Assembly (NCBI GenBank): GCA_026545765.1 | Contig: CM048839.1 | Location: forward strand, 47,352,677-47,416,676 | Reading direction: 5' to 3' | Origin: Plantago major | Taxonomy: Eukaryota; Streptophyta; Magnoliopsida; Lamiales; Plantaginaceae | Length of the DNA: 64,000 nt | Shown here: one piece after another, positions 1-10,760 of the stretch | How the letters are laid out: the number at the start of each line of letters is the position of its first letter | How positions within the stretch are numbered: the first letter of the stretch is position 1 | Notes under the pieces: model-generated | What the model saw: only the letters and a program-made list of their open reading frames with translations | Databases searched by the model: none | Told to the model about the DNA's origin: nothing | Translations under genes and position numbers: made by a program

Positions 1-78
1 ACCTTCAAAATATAGCCGTTATTGGGTTTATATCTAATTGACCTAATAGTGCTATGGGTGTGTTTATAATTGATTTTT

Positions 79-915
79 GGGAAAATTACAAGAACCACCC
101 CTTAAATATGTCCCATTTTCACATTCATCCCTAGATTGACGACTATTACAGATTAGTCCAAAATTAACGAAGTCCTAATTTGAGAATTACATCTACCCCC
201 AAAAGTCAACTTTTTCTCCTATTTTATCTTTTCTTTATAATTCCACAATTAAATTAGTTTTAGATCATTGCAAAATAAGCCACAAAAGTTATAACTTTTT
301 ATAATTGAATCCCCAAAACTTTTACTTATTAAAAATTCTACCCTCCTTCCCCACCACACCACCACCTCCAATTCACTTCTTCCCCACCAAACCACCACCT
401 CCAACCAACGGACCCTTTTCCTCCCCACAATAAAAATTCTTCTCCTTTAACATCTCTGGTGAACTGAACCAGAGCAACAAAATTGCAGCTCCATTGGAGC
501 TGCAATTGAAACTCCCATGGGCTGTAATTACAGCTCGTCTTGCAGCTCCGACGAGCTGCCATAGCAGCTCCAATGGAGCTCCGTTTATATCTTCGGCTAG
601 TGGTGAGGAAGGGATTTTTTTTCCTTTCTTTTTTAAATAAAAAATTTCTTTGTGGGTTAATTATATGAATTGTGAAATTATGGAGGTTAATTAAAAATAT
701 TTTAGATTATTTTTGTAAGTTAGAAAACATTTGTGTCCAATGTGTAGTAAAATGAAACTTGTAAATTGCAATTAAGTCCAATTAATATTCTTTTCCATTT
801 AATTTTTAGTTGGTCAACTCATAAAATAGGTTTTGGATTTGGATGTAATTGTTGCCAATCCGGAGTTGAATATGTAATTAGCCCAAATTTAAGAGGTACC
901 TTATGTAATTCGCCC
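79..915. mobile_element. Mutator-type MITE, copy A
   Basis: Non-autonomous element of about 837 bp. The left end (GGGAAAATTACAAGAACCAC) and the reverse complement of the right end (GGGCGAATTACATAAGG) are imperfect inverted repeats, each followed by a CCCCTTAAA- or CCTCTTAAA-like block. It is flanked by the 9-bp direct repeat TTGATTTTT at 70-78 and 916-924, the size made by Mutator-like transposases. No transposase is inside. The centre (480-590) holds short palindromic AGCTCC/GGAGCT motifs. A relative with the same end structure lies at 20475-21487. Confidence 0.72.
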
Positions 916-1035
916 TTGATTTTTCTCAGAAACTAGCCGTTATTTAAAAAAAAAATCCCTTATAAATATTGATGAAATGTCCAATTTTCATTACAATTCT
1001 TCATCTTTCTCTCAATTTCCATACAAAACAAAAGA

Positions 1036-1997
1036 ATGCCAAATAATTCCTTATGCCGCAAATTTGGTTGTGGTATGTTGACAGACATGGCAGTTTCAAG
1101 TAGTACCAAGAACAATGGTAGGTTGTATTATCGTTGTCCGGATCATGGTTGGTCTCATTGGTGCGCACAAGATGATAACAAATGGAAGATGAGGTCGTGC
1201 AACCAAGAGAAGTCGCTAGAAATGTTGATCCAGACAGCTTCCTGAGGAAACTTGTTGCTAGGGGTGTATGCGGGCGGGTACGGGTGGTTTTTTACCAAAA
1301 GTCTAACCGACCCGCCATATGCGGGTGACACTAATACTAAACCATGGCGGGTGTGTATTTTGTCAAACCGTGGCGGGTCGGGTGACACATAAGATGGGTG
1401 GGTGGCGGGCGGTTTGGCGGTTCTCACATGTACATGCACAAGGGGAAAGAAAATTGCAAGAAAATGTGAAATCAACAATATAATCATTCTCAATTGTTCA
1501 TATATATGGGAGACAATAAGCCATTTATGCATTTCACGTAAGATGCAAGACAAAAATTGTGAAAAGACATGTTTGTTGTAGTAAACTAACATCTAGACAT
1601 GAATAAACTTTAGTTATATTTTTGGGGTACATTGAGATGTGAGGATGTGATAGTAAAAATTAGTAACTATATGTAACATAAACCTAATGTTATTACTTAT
1701 TTGCATTGTATTAGTAATACCAATAATAAATATATTATTAGCGGACGGGGCGGGCGGGTGGCGGGTGTACATCCCTAAAACTGCCACCCACCCGCTAGTG
1801 GCGGGTTAACATCTTTTCAAACCATGGCGGGTTTTGGTAAAAAAATTAACCGGCGGTTGCGGTTATGTGGCGGGAGGTTGGGAGGTTTGGCGGGCGGTGT
1901 GGGCGGATTTTTTTAATGTACACCCCTACTTGTTGCAATGGACCTAGTGTTGTTAGGAGTTTTATTGTCACGTATGATTGTGAAACTTATCACATGA
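1036..1997 (+). pseudogene. GRF-type zinc-finger protein, broken by a MITE
   Basis: A short ORF starting at 1036 encodes a GRF-type zinc-finger region: Cys-x3-Cys-Gly, then KNNGRLYYRCP, then a HxWCAQDD segment. Plant GRF proteins of this kind are small and usually end in a coiled coil and a hydrophobic tail. The matching tail (VDPDSFLRKLVAMDLVLLG, then LLSRMIVKLIT) is present, but in another frame. It is also separated from the finger by a 670-bp hAT MITE at 1259-1928. Removing the MITE and one target copy rejoins the tail, but a frame change near 1205-1225 remains. The gene is therefore probably dead, unless a small intron hides the shift. The domain call is by motif only. Confidence 0.6.
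1259..1928. mobile_element. hAT MITE with GC-rich subterminal repeats, copy 1
   Basis: Ends are TAGGGGTGTA and TACACCCCTA, perfect 10-bp inverted repeats. The flanking 8-bp direct repeat CTTGTTGC at 1251-1258 and 1929-1936 is diagnostic of hAT transposition. The subterminal 150 bp at each side is full of CGGGCGGGT/ACCCGCCCG words, and the centre is AT-rich. No coding capacity. A second copy is at 43140-43836. Confidence 0.88.
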
Positions 1998-2115
1998 TGT
2001 ATGAAAATGCAAGTTATGAAATAAAAGTTTAAAATCATTGTTCATAAATAGTACTTTGATTACATTGTCTCCAAATCGTCCCACAAAAGATAGTACTTCA
2101 AAATTAGGCTAAATG

Positions 2116-2622
2116 TCAAACTGAGCACCACAAGATAACCAAAAAAAGGCAATTCAAGTCATGGACTGGGGAGGGTGGCTCTTGGGTGGATTGAGGGATT
2201 TCATGTGTTTCAGTTGTATCAGGATTAGGAACTTCAATTTCCTCACCATCACTATCTTCTGTAAGGTCAACAAACTGTGCACACCCTGATTTCTTAGTAG
2301 AACTACATGGATTATTTATGTTGCACCTTCTAGGCTTATTTTGTCTAACGTGCTCAAATGGAGGATCTTGCCTAAACTGGGAAGACCTAGGCTCAAACAA
2401 TGGGTCAAACACATCATCAAAGACATCCTCATTCCACATAAACCTCCTAACATTTTGTTTTTTTGGTAAATGATGAATCAATAGCAAGAGGAATAGCCTC
2501 AGGAGTTTCAACATACAACTCAATAGACATATACTTCTTATTCCTATCAAGCATTATCCTAACATCATCATTAGTAATGATTTCCAGTTGCTTCATTGTA
2601 TCATCCTTATCACATTTCATTA
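2116..2622 (-). pseudogene. MuDR-type transposase N-terminal fragment
   Basis: Reading the minus strand from about 2622 gives TNDDVRIMLDRNKKYMSIEL followed by YVE. This resembles the N-terminal region ahead of the zinc finger in plant MuDR-like transposases. After a frame change near 2455 comes an acidic, Ser/Pro-rich stretch (FVDLTEDSDGEEIEVPNP) that stops at 2116. No MULE catalytic domain is in the window. The 5' side is cut off by the LTR element that begins at 2623. It is a fragment only, and the family call rests on a short motif. Confidence 0.45.
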
Positions 2623-3446
2623 TGATGATGTATAATTTTGGTGTCAAGTAAGTCCTGGCGTAAAGGCCAATCTAATGTTCTCCTCGTAAGGGTTGATGTG
2701 GGTCCTAGTTATGTTGAGATGGATGATTTAGTTAAGTTCGCCTCGCAATGTTCCCTGCGTAAAAGTTGCCCTCGTAATGGTCCCTGTGTAAGATTTGCCC
2801 TCGTAATGGTCCATGTGTAACAGTTCCTGGAGTACAAGTTGCCCTCGTAATGGTCCCGGCGTATCAGTTCCCCTCGTAATGGTCCCGGCGTAAGAATTCC
2901 ATGCGTACCAGTTCCCCTCGTAATGGTACCAGCGTAAGAGTTCCATGCGTAGCAATTCCCCTTGTAATGGTCCCTGCGTAATAGAGGGAAGGGGTTAGAC
3001 CTTTTAGCCGACTTGCCTTGGACAAACCGGTGGTAGACTAAACTAAAGAGCTGGAGGTTGTTCTCCTCGGAGCTCGGGAGCCGGGGTAGAAGAGATAAGG
3101 AAGGCTTACCTTAAAATGTGAGGGGGTAGCCCTGTATTTATAGATTTGGTGAGGGGACAAGTCTCCTTGATTTGTGGGATCTCGCCACCCTTGTCAGATC
3201 TCGCCACCTGTAAGTGGGTCCCTTGTAGTTACCCTCGAAGGTAATGAGTTCCCCTCGAAAGGAACAGTGTTGGTGTATTTTCATTATTGGGCAGAAGTGG
3301 TTTCCCTCGGAAGAATAGTGAAATCCGAGGGGAATGATAATTCCCCTCGTAAGGCATTCCTAGGGGAATCTGACTTCGCCTGTTGGATTGTCATGTAAGG
3401 CAGGCTCTTCCAAGGCTCTACCATCATACCATAATACAACCTATCA
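2623..3446 (-). repeat. 3' LTR of the gypsy element
   Basis: It runs from TGATGATG to CCTATCA on the plus strand (TGATAGG...CATCATCA on the minus strand), about 824 bp, next to the polypurine tract at about 3448-3460. The outer part contains a minisatellite (2737-2990). The inner boundary is inferred from the tract and the TG/CA ends, because the other LTR is truncated. Confidence 0.62.
2737..2990. repeat. Minisatellite inside the LTR
   Basis: About seven or eight imperfect copies of a roughly 30-45-bp unit built on CCTCGTAATGGTCCCGGCGT plus a GTAAGAGTT-like spacer. A single stray copy appears at 9391-9428 outside the element. Confidence 0.7.
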
Positions 3447-3779
3447 TATGTCCCCCAAGTTATTAGTTATCTGATGTAAGAAGATAAGTAAGAACTTTCA
3501 AGGTTTCTTTATGATGGTCGTTCTTTTTTCTAGAACAAAGTTTTTCGAAGGGATGTGATTTTCGAGGCAAATTAAATCCGTAGCGCCATTCCTTGTATCT
3601 TGTGCCCAATAATCCACCTTTCCTCCCCCACCGAAAAAAACATGGTTCGAGGAGAAAAGATTTCGACGAGAACCTTGATATTTTTTTCAACAATTTGCCT
3701 CGCACTATCTTGGCTTCGTAATGCCTTGCATATGGTAAGCTGTGATGTTTTTCCAACATTTTGCCTCGTAATATCTTGG

Positions 3780-4350
3780 CTTCGTAAAGTTAGTGTATCA
3801 TCGAATTCTTTTGAGCAGGTATGTTGCCTCGAAACTTTGGTTATAGGGCAATGACTTGTCTCTTTAACAATCAATGCTTTTTACCTACGAGGGTTTTCTC
3901 CTCGGAAGTAGATAAAATCTAAGCTCTTCAATTGATTTTAGTAACAAACTCTTTTATTAGCTAGTTTGTTTGCCTCGAAACTGTGGTTCGAGGGAAACAA
4001 CATCTCTATTAAGAATCAACACCATTTATCTACGAGGGTCTTCTCCTCGAATGTAAGATGGAATCTAAGATCTTCAAATGAGCTTAGTAACAAATTATTT
4101 TATTAGCTAGTCCGTTTGCCTCGAAACTGTGGTTCGAGGGCAACGACTTGTCTATTCAAGATTCTCCATCTTTTATCTACAAGGGTCTTCTCCTCGGATG
4201 TAAGATGGAATCTAAGCTCCTCAAATGAGCTTAGTAACAAATTCTTTTATTAGCTAGTCTGTTTGCCCCGAAGCTATGGTTCGAGGGCAACGACTTGTCT
4301 ATTTAAGAATCAACACCTTTTATCTACGAGGGTCTTCTCCTTGGATGTAA
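3780..4350. repeat. 146-bp tandem repeat in the retroelement 3' region
   Basis: The word TGCCTCGAAA (or TGCCCCGAAG) recurs at 3825, 3971, 4117 and 4264, giving steps of 146, 146 and 147 bp. Each unit also carries CTACGAGGGTCTTCTCCTCG and ATTCTTTTATTAGCTAG. About 3.6 copies. It is non-coding and lies between the pol remnants and the 3' LTR. Confidence 0.85.
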
Positions 4351-4479
4351 GATGGATTGAGTTACCGTGCAAATGTGAAGTCACTGTTGGCACTCTTGAA
4401 AATTATCCTTCAAGTGAGTATCTTGCATAATGTGTAGACATTAAGATCTCTTCTCATCGTTGAATTTAGTGTTCAATAG

Positions 4480-4915
4480 GTGAACTTCGAACGCGTATCT
4501 CCCAAAATGTTAGACATTAAGGAGTTTTCTCGACGTTGGATTTAGTCTTCAAGATGACCTTCGAACGAGTATCTCTCAAAATGTTAGACATTAAGGAGTT
4601 TTTCTCGACGTAGGATTTAGTCTTCAAGATGACCTTCGAACAAGTATCTCTCAAAATGTTAGACATTAAGGAGTTTTTCTCGACGTAGGATTTAGTCTTC
4701 AATAGATGAACCGTTGGACGAGTATCTCTCAAAATGTTAGACATGAAGGAGTTTTTCTCGACGTAGGATTTAGTCTTCAATAGATGAACCTTCAGACGAG
4801 TATCTCTCAAAATGTTTAGACATTAAGGAGTTTTTCTCGACGTAGGATTTAGTCTTCAAGGAGTTTTTCGCGACGTAGGATTTAGTCTTCAATAGATGAA
4901 CCGTCGGACGTGACC
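4480..4915. repeat. 74-79-bp tandem repeat in the retroelement 3' region
   Basis: The word TAGACATTAAGGAG (one copy TAGACATGAAGG) recurs at 4511, 4585, 4660, 4738 and 4817, at steps of 74, 75, 78 and 79 bp. Each unit continues with TTTTTCTCGACGTAGGATTT and TCTCTCAAAATG. About five copies plus a partial one. A repetitive minus-strand reading frame (KTKSYVEKNSLMSNILRDT) is a by-product of the repeat. Confidence 0.85.
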
Positions 4916-5249
4916 GGTCACGAAATGAGATGATCTTGTTGTCCTTAGTTCACTACGTCTATAATTGTATGTTTGCAATGCATCGTTTGTCTTGGAGATT
5001 TTCTTTTGTTCATATCCCACATGTGCTACGGCCTTGTAGGGATTCCACATGAGCGTGAACCTTTGCATCGTATTTGATAATAAAGATGGTGCCTCGGTCA
5101 TGATCGACATGTATGGCTCTCTTGTTTGCTCTTTGTGGAACCTTTCTTCTCTTCGAGGACTTGGTTGCCAGCTCTTATCTAGATCACTTATCGTTGTACC
5201 ACGTCGGATTTTGTCCTCCAAGCATGCATGGTCTTCATAATACATGTCC

Positions 5250-5680
5250 CGTCGTGGAGTCCGTCCTTTTTCTCGTTCGCAGATTCCATCCCATCGGCTT
5301 GATTGTCATAATGGAAACGTTCGTCATACTCTTCGTCGTGATATTTCAGATCATATCCGGTATTTGGGCAGTTCCTCTGGGAAGCCCGAGGCGGGGTGGG
5401 ATCTCATTTGGATTGGCTTCACACTGGTCTTACACCTCTTGTAATGCTATCACGGTGTGGCACCTCATTTCTGAGTACTTCAGTGACGGGCCCTTCGATA
5501 TCCTTTCGCGTTGCGGCCTTCATCAACATTGCGCTCCCTTCTTATCACATCCCGCCCTCTTGACGCCAACATGTTGGAATGAGTCTGGGATGGTTCTCCG
5601 TTGAGGTCAATGTTTTAATGTGTCGATTACCTGCAAACTTTTCTGATAATGCCGTGAAAAGGATTTAGCTTTGTAAGTCG
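5250..5680 (-). repeat. Displaced duplicate of gag-region sequence
   Basis: This block matches the gag-proximal region at about 8200-8730 in scattered runs, for example GATTGTCATAAT at both 5302 and 8338, and TGATAA near GAATGAGTCTG at 5577 and 8636. It lies downstream of protease/pre-RT sequence, where RT would be expected. It is a rearranged internal duplication within the retroelement. Confidence 0.5.
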
Positions 5681-5719
5681 GACGCTCCAATTTGTTCTTC
5701 GGTGCAATTAATGCTTCAT

Positions 5720-6480
5720 CGGAGTCACAACTGATTTCTTAGCCTACTCCGGTCCATGGTTTCTTTTCTTTTGGCAAATGGGTCACGCCTCCGGGTCTAC
5801 GTTTAGATAGTGTATAGAGACCTTCAAATCTATGCCTACGAAGTCATCCATCATCCATACGAATTTGTCGGCATTGTTGTGCATGAAAGTGATTAGTGGT
5901 GCTTCCGTAGATGCATCCAATTCGGTGCCAATGCGAGTTTCCTTTCTTTCATCGCCCGGAACGATCGGTTCATACTATAGGTTTCCCTTAGGAGCCAACT
6001 TGACCTTTCTCGTCTTGCGCTACCTAGGGCCCAATGGTTGTGTGCCAGTAAACATGATTGGCTTTGTGACGTTCTCTTGGCTTATTCTCCTACGTTAAGG
6101 GAAGGATGTGATCCTGACGTCAATGTCTCGGTATTCAGCTTTTTCATCAAGAGTGAGTAGCATTCCCACGCTTCTCTTCGGTCGCCTAAGATTTGGCTTG
6201 TTCCTCTCGACATCGGGAATTTTAGCCTCAAGTATTAAGTTGACGCTACGACCTTGAATCTGTTCAACGCTGGTCTTCCCATGAGCATGTTGTATTCAAA
6301 CGACATGTCAATTACTGAGAATTTCGTCTCCTCTTCGTAATGTGGCTCTCCTCGAGCGTTCCACTCTTTTTCTCTCGCATCAAGCTCGAGCCTTTCGTCG
6401 CGGACATTGTCGTAGTAAAACTTGTCATATTCCTCGCTACGATAGTCCGAATCATATTGGGCAACCTCATTGTCCATCTA
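5720..6480 (-). pseudogene. Retroelement protease and pre-RT remnant
   Basis: Minus-strand reading gives FSVIDMSFEYNMLMGRPALN (around 6250-6330), which matches the C-terminal part of plant gypsy retropepsins (usually YNxILGRPxLN). Further on (around 5800-5900) it gives NADKFVWMMDDFVGIDLKVS, HYLNVDPEA and PICQKKR, the linker that precedes reverse transcriptase. Stops and frameshifts are frequent. No RT catalytic box follows. Confidence 0.6.
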
Positions 6481-6778
6481 GGAGTCCCTGGGTGGTGTGA
6501 TGGCACGTCGGAATTTCTTCAGTTTTGTCTTACGGTCCGTCTGACTTTTTTGGTCTCGGGGGACTTTGTTTCTGATTACTTCATTGCGCATCCTTCTGCC
6601 CAGTACTCCTTCGGGACCTCCCTTTCCATTGCCTTTTGGGCACACTATTTCATGTCTCCTTGAAACTACTGTGTTTGAATGGGTCTGGCAAGGCTCCTGG
6701 TGGAGGTCAATGTTTTGCAGGGGTGCCCTTCCTACGAATTTCTCGGGCATGGCTCTTAAGAGGGTCTGGAATTGCATA

Positions 6779-8800
6779 TCAGAGATCCCTTGGAATTGTT
6801 CTTTGATATTTCACATTCAAGGCTTTTCTTAGCATTCTTCGAAGACATCTAGCTTTTATGTATGCGTTTCTGCCATCCCCTCCGGCGGGACCCCCGACGA
6901 TCGTATAAATAATTCGCATTGGTTCCTCGTAATCATCATCCTCAAATGAGGGGTGTCTGCTATTGATAGGCTGGGGATTGTTCCTCGGAGGGCCGGGAAG
7001 GACTCTATCTCCTGTCATTGATTTTCCTCTTGCAGGTTCCTCTCCTGTGGCCGCGTAGTTGGGGCCTGTTCTTGGGCACATCGTTCTTCACAACGGCTCC
7101 CCTGACGCCCAGTTGACTGTTGCCTACTTGCTTGGAACTCTTTGAGGTGCCCCAAATCCAAGCGCCTATCAATTTCATTCATCAAATCTATGCAGGTTTC
7201 GGTGGCGTGCCCCCTTTGCTTGTGGAACTTTCAATAGGAATTTGACTCCCTCGAACCATGGTTCTCACGGTGTTTTCTAGGCCATTTAATTTCATAGATC
7301 TTCCCCTCGATGTAACCGAGAACCTCCTCTCTTGGACACCTTAGCACCATATAGGTGTGATGGTATCTTGGCGGCGGGCTCCTTCTTCTCTCCCGTCAAG
7401 TTTGATTCTCCAACTTTCTCTGTGCATTGGGTCCGTGTTGTTTCTTTGCTTGTTGTGGTTTTTCCTTCTTGGTTTTGCCTCTTAAAGATTTTGCTCTTCG
7501 GTAATCATCTCCCCCAATGTGCTTTTCCATCATGACTGCCAGTTCTGCTTTGTTTCTTGGCGGGGTATCGGACAACTCCTTGGCAAATCTTTTGAGCAAT
7601 GTATTTGAGTACAAGTAGTCTAATCGTAGGGTCAAAGGTAATTCCCCCACGGATAGTGTCATGGCGTTGAACCGGTGTATGAAACCTGCTGAAGGATTCA
7701 TCCTCTCCCTGCACAATCTCAGCGAGGCAACTATAAGGCCTCTTGTGCTTCTTGAAATTCCTGAAATGACGTATGAATTCCCTTGCCAATTGTTCGAAGG
7801 ACAAGATTGATCCCGAGTCTAGCCCTGTGTACCATTACATCGTCGTGCCGTACAACGTTGTTTGGAATAACGCCATCATAACGTTCTGGTTATGGCCTTG
7901 CGCTTCCATTGGCCCTTCATAGTGGAGCACGTGTTCGTAGGACAGGAAGTTCCATTGTAGCGGGGCATGTTCGGCACTTTCTTACTCGGGTTAATTTTGT
8001 CAACTCAGATCCGTCCGCACAGTGGATTCGGTCTCTACTCTAGGCTCTCATCAAAAGAGACGATTCTTCTTGCTCTGACCATTTTGTTTAGTATATTCTT
8101 CTCCACATCAAGCGCTTCTTGTGCCAGGTAGATTTCCTCGCTTGTCATGGAATCGTCCCGGCGAATTTCCAGCGGTGCCTTCGGTCTTTGGTATACTCGA
8201 GATTGTCAGTAGGACTCACGGACCGGTTCCTCCTGTCTTTCATCCCTTCTTGAGTCTGTCCGCCTTCGGTAAGGTTCTAACACCCTTTCTTCGTGGTCTG
8301 TACGATCTTCTCTCATGGGACTTCTTTCTCGATTCGGATTGTCATAATAAGCATCTTCCCCACGAATCTCGTTGTTATAGTACTCGTCCTTCTCTTCGTT
8401 GTGGTATTCAGGGTCATACTGAGTGATCTCTTAGTTTCTTCGCGAATCCTGGACGGGCGACGTATTCCGAGGTGGATGGACTTTTGAAGGTTTGGCGTTC
8501 CTTCTTATTTTCTCATTCCTTCTATCCCCTCCGCGATCAACTTCACTTTGCAATCTTTGGTTCTGTTTAGCTTCAGGGCCTTCCTCGTGTGCTACAGCTT
8601 CTCCGCGTTGTTAAGCCCTTCGTTATGTCACGTTCGAATGAGTCTGCGACGGTGCCACGTACGTTCAAGTTGATGTTTGACTGCGTCGCGAACTTCTCTG
8701 ATAACGATGTGAGCGAGTGCAGAATTGCACCGGATCGCCCGTTCGTACGGCATGGCACGGATTCACGGAGAACGCGCTGCCTGCGGTGGAACATCCTTCG
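6779..8800 (-). pseudogene. Retroelement gag remnant
   Basis: Minus-strand segments in shifting frames give SFEQLAREFIRHFRNFKKHK, LAEIVQGEDESFSRF and FIHRFNAMTLSVGELPL, then AKELSDTPPRNKAELAVMME with KHIGGDDYRRA. This is the usual order of the plant retrotransposon gag domain. The distal part has IYTIVGGPAGGDGRNAYIKA, a motif found just before the protease in these elements. Several frameshifts and stops make it non-coding now. Confidence 0.65.
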
Positions 8801-9011
8801 CGGTCAAGTGCCCTTCTGGGATTGCCAGGATTCTTCCGCTCGTTCCTACGATGTCCTTCGGTATCGACGTGGCAATGTTCTTCTGGGCTTTGTGGCTTCC
8901 AGAGCAGCTTGCTCTCTTGTTTGTATTCTTGAATCATTCTTCTTGGGCCTTCGTGCTACTCTTCAATGGAATTTGGTCTTCTTGTAACGTTTCCCACAAA
9001 CAACGCCAATA

Positions 9012-9137
9012 TGATGATGTATAATTTTGGTGTCAAGTCCCGGCGTAAAGGCCAATCCAATGTTCTCCTCGTAAGCGTTCTGCTCGTAAGGGTTGATGTG
9101 GTCGTAGTCATGTTGAGATGGATGATTTATTTAAGTT
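9012..9137 (-). repeat. Truncated 5' LTR of the gypsy element
   Basis: It matches 2623-2740 closely (with a small indel after GTGTCAAGT and an extra CGTTCTGCTCGTAAG) up to GGATGATTTA(T/G)TTAAGTT. The similarity then stops abruptly. The rest of the LTR, and so the target-site duplication, is lost on this side. Confidence 0.72.
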
Positions 9138-9362
9138 GCACGAGCACCTATTTCTCGTTACTGCTTCAACTGCCAATTACATCGGCAAGAATTTTGCGAC
9201 TCTAGGGAACGATTGGGATGTAGGAGAATTTCAACAATGTTGATTTTTGGGATGATCGTTGTAGTTTCGGGTTTACCAGAGAAGAAGTGGGCAGGGGTGT
9301 TGGTGGGTTTGTGGTGAAGACGGAAGGTTTTTATGTATTATACAGTAAACTATTTTTTTTTT

Positions 9363-9428
9363 TATTAATCCACGGTGTGCCAAGTAAGCAACCTCGTAAT
9401 GGTCCCGGCGCAAGAGTTCCCTACGTAT
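9363..9428. other. LTR-derived filler DNA inside a MITE relic
   Basis: About 66 bp containing CCTCGTAATGGTCCCGGCG, the LTR minisatellite motif. It is flanked on both sides by the same sequence CAGTAAACTATTTTTTTTT (9343-9362 and 9429-9447). The pattern fits patch insertion during break repair. Confidence 0.5.
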
Positions 9429-9447
9429 CAGTAAACTATTTTTTTTT

Positions 9448-9605
9448 AAAAAGTTGTAAGTGGTATAAAATAATGTTAGTGGGTTTACTTTTGAGTATAT
9501 TTAATGTTTTAGTTGGGTGAGTTGTTGTAAAAAAAGAAATGAAAAGTTTTGATTGGTACACCCAAAATGATAAAATGAGAATCTATTTCAAGGACGGAGT
9601 AAGTA
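9448..9605. mobile_element. Stowaway-like MITE relic
   Basis: It ends in GGACGGAGTAAGTA, the classic Tc1/mariner-type MITE terminus. Its reverse complement (TACTCCGTCCTTGAAATAGA, then TCTCATTTTATCATTTT) aligns with the MITE at 10153-10359. The other terminus is missing. Confidence 0.55.
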
Positions 9606-10152
9606 GTAGTATCATGTACATCCTATGATAGGACAAAAATTGTATCGAGGAGAAACTTCGTAGAAGGAAAATTTGTTAGATGCATGCTCTGCCAGGAAAG
9701 CAGACAAACAGCCAGCTCCAAACAACAACCAACATACTATCACCATGATCCGCATAAAACATTTCAACGGATCATCAAATATTCCTTCAGAATAAGTTCG
9801 CCCCACAAATACTTCTTTTTGTGCATTTCATTCACTCCTATGAGCCTCGGAAAACTTTTCAGTGAGACATCCATCTTAAAATTATTATGACAATCATGTT
9901 TATATCTATAAAGTTTTTGAATTCATTCTTAATAAGAAGAGTTCATCCAATTGGTATGTATATAGTTTTTAATCCTTTTAAACTATACTCTATTCGTCCG
10001 TACAACTTTGAATATGTTTATCAAAATTACATAATAAGCTAACAGGTAGCTGTAAGTTGATAAGCTAGTTATTTTTTTATAAAATTGGTTAAAAAATTAA
10101 TTGGTAGATCAGTTAGTATAAAAAACATATCAACTAGTTTATATTTTTTACT

Positions 10153-10359
10153 TACTCCGTCTCGGAAATAGCTTTTCATTTTGTCAATTTTAATGTCCAA
10201 AACAAAACTTCACATTTCTTTCTTTGATAATCATTCATGCAACTTTAACATTAAATACACTCAAATTAAACCCACTAATAATATTTTGTCACACTTTAAT
10301 ATAAATCTTATTTTGTCAAACTCAAAACGTAAATGAAAATCTATTCCGGGAATGAAGTA
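10153..10359. mobile_element. Stowaway-like MITE
   Basis: About 207 bp. The left end TACTCCGTCTCGGAAATAGC and the reverse complement of the right end (TACTTCATTCCCGGAATAGA) are inverted repeats extending into TTTTCATTT. TA dinucleotides lie at both boundaries, consistent with Tc1/mariner TA targets. Confidence 0.7.
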
Positions 10360-10525
10360 AAACACATGAACATGATTATTAAGCTATCGTTAGAGGTTCG
10401 TGTGGCGGTGGGAGTATTTTGTTTTGTACTGTTGGGAACAGTGGCATAGTGCATAGCGTCACTTTCAAATTGGCTTAAAAAAAAGAGCGTCACTTTCAAA
10501 TTTCCAGCGAAGCGAAGTAAAATAA

Positions 10526-10760
10526 TGCTCCTCCGTTCCAAAAAAATCTTTATATTTCTTATTAATCGTATTTGACTTTGTATGATTCTTCTTAAACTAT
10601 AATAGTAAATAATTTAATAAAACTATATAATTAAAATTTTATTCTATAATTTTATTAAACTATTTACTATTATAGTTTAAGAGTAATTCACGGTCAAATT
10701 TGAAGACAGTTAACCGGTCAAATTCAAAATGGAAATATTTATAATATTGCTAATTTGAAG
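10526..10760. mobile_element. Palindromic MITE
   Basis: Starts with CTCCTCCGTTCCAAAAAAAT. The core is a near-perfect palindrome: AAACTATAATAGTAAATAAT at about 10594 is mirrored by ATTTACTATTATAGTTT ending at about 10679. The right end (GAAATATTTATAAT) is decayed. It would fold into a long hairpin if transcribed. Confidence 0.55.

Larger units (their letters stand above)
2623..9137 (-). mobile_element. Degenerate Ty3/gypsy (Tat-like) LTR retrotransposon
   Basis: The first 110 or so bases (TGATGATGTATAATTTTGGT and onward) recur at 9012, so 2623 and 9012 are the U5 ends of two LTRs of a minus-strand element. Just inside the right LTR the minus strand reads TTGGCGTTGTTTGTGGGAA, a primer-binding-site-like block. 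Inside the left LTR the minus strand reads CTTGGGGGACA, a polypurine tract. In minus-strand order the element holds leader, gag, a protease-like segment, a pre-RT segment, then two blocks of tandem repeats before the 3' LTR. Tandem repeats in the 3' untranslated region are typical of Tat/Ogre-type elements. RT, RNase H and integrase are missing and all frames are broken. Confidence 0.75.

Noticed and set aside
2728..2955. Minus-strand repetitive frame in the LTR
   Set aside because: A by-product of the LTR minisatellite.
4480..4915. Evenly spaced repeats that could suggest a CRISPR array
   Set aside because: The whole 74-79-bp unit repeats, with no unique spacers, and it lies in a plant retroelement. 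It is a minisatellite.
5113..5604. 163-residue plus-strand frame in the gypsy element
   Set aside because: It is opposite to the element's sense strand, shows no domain, and overlaps rearranged gag sequence.
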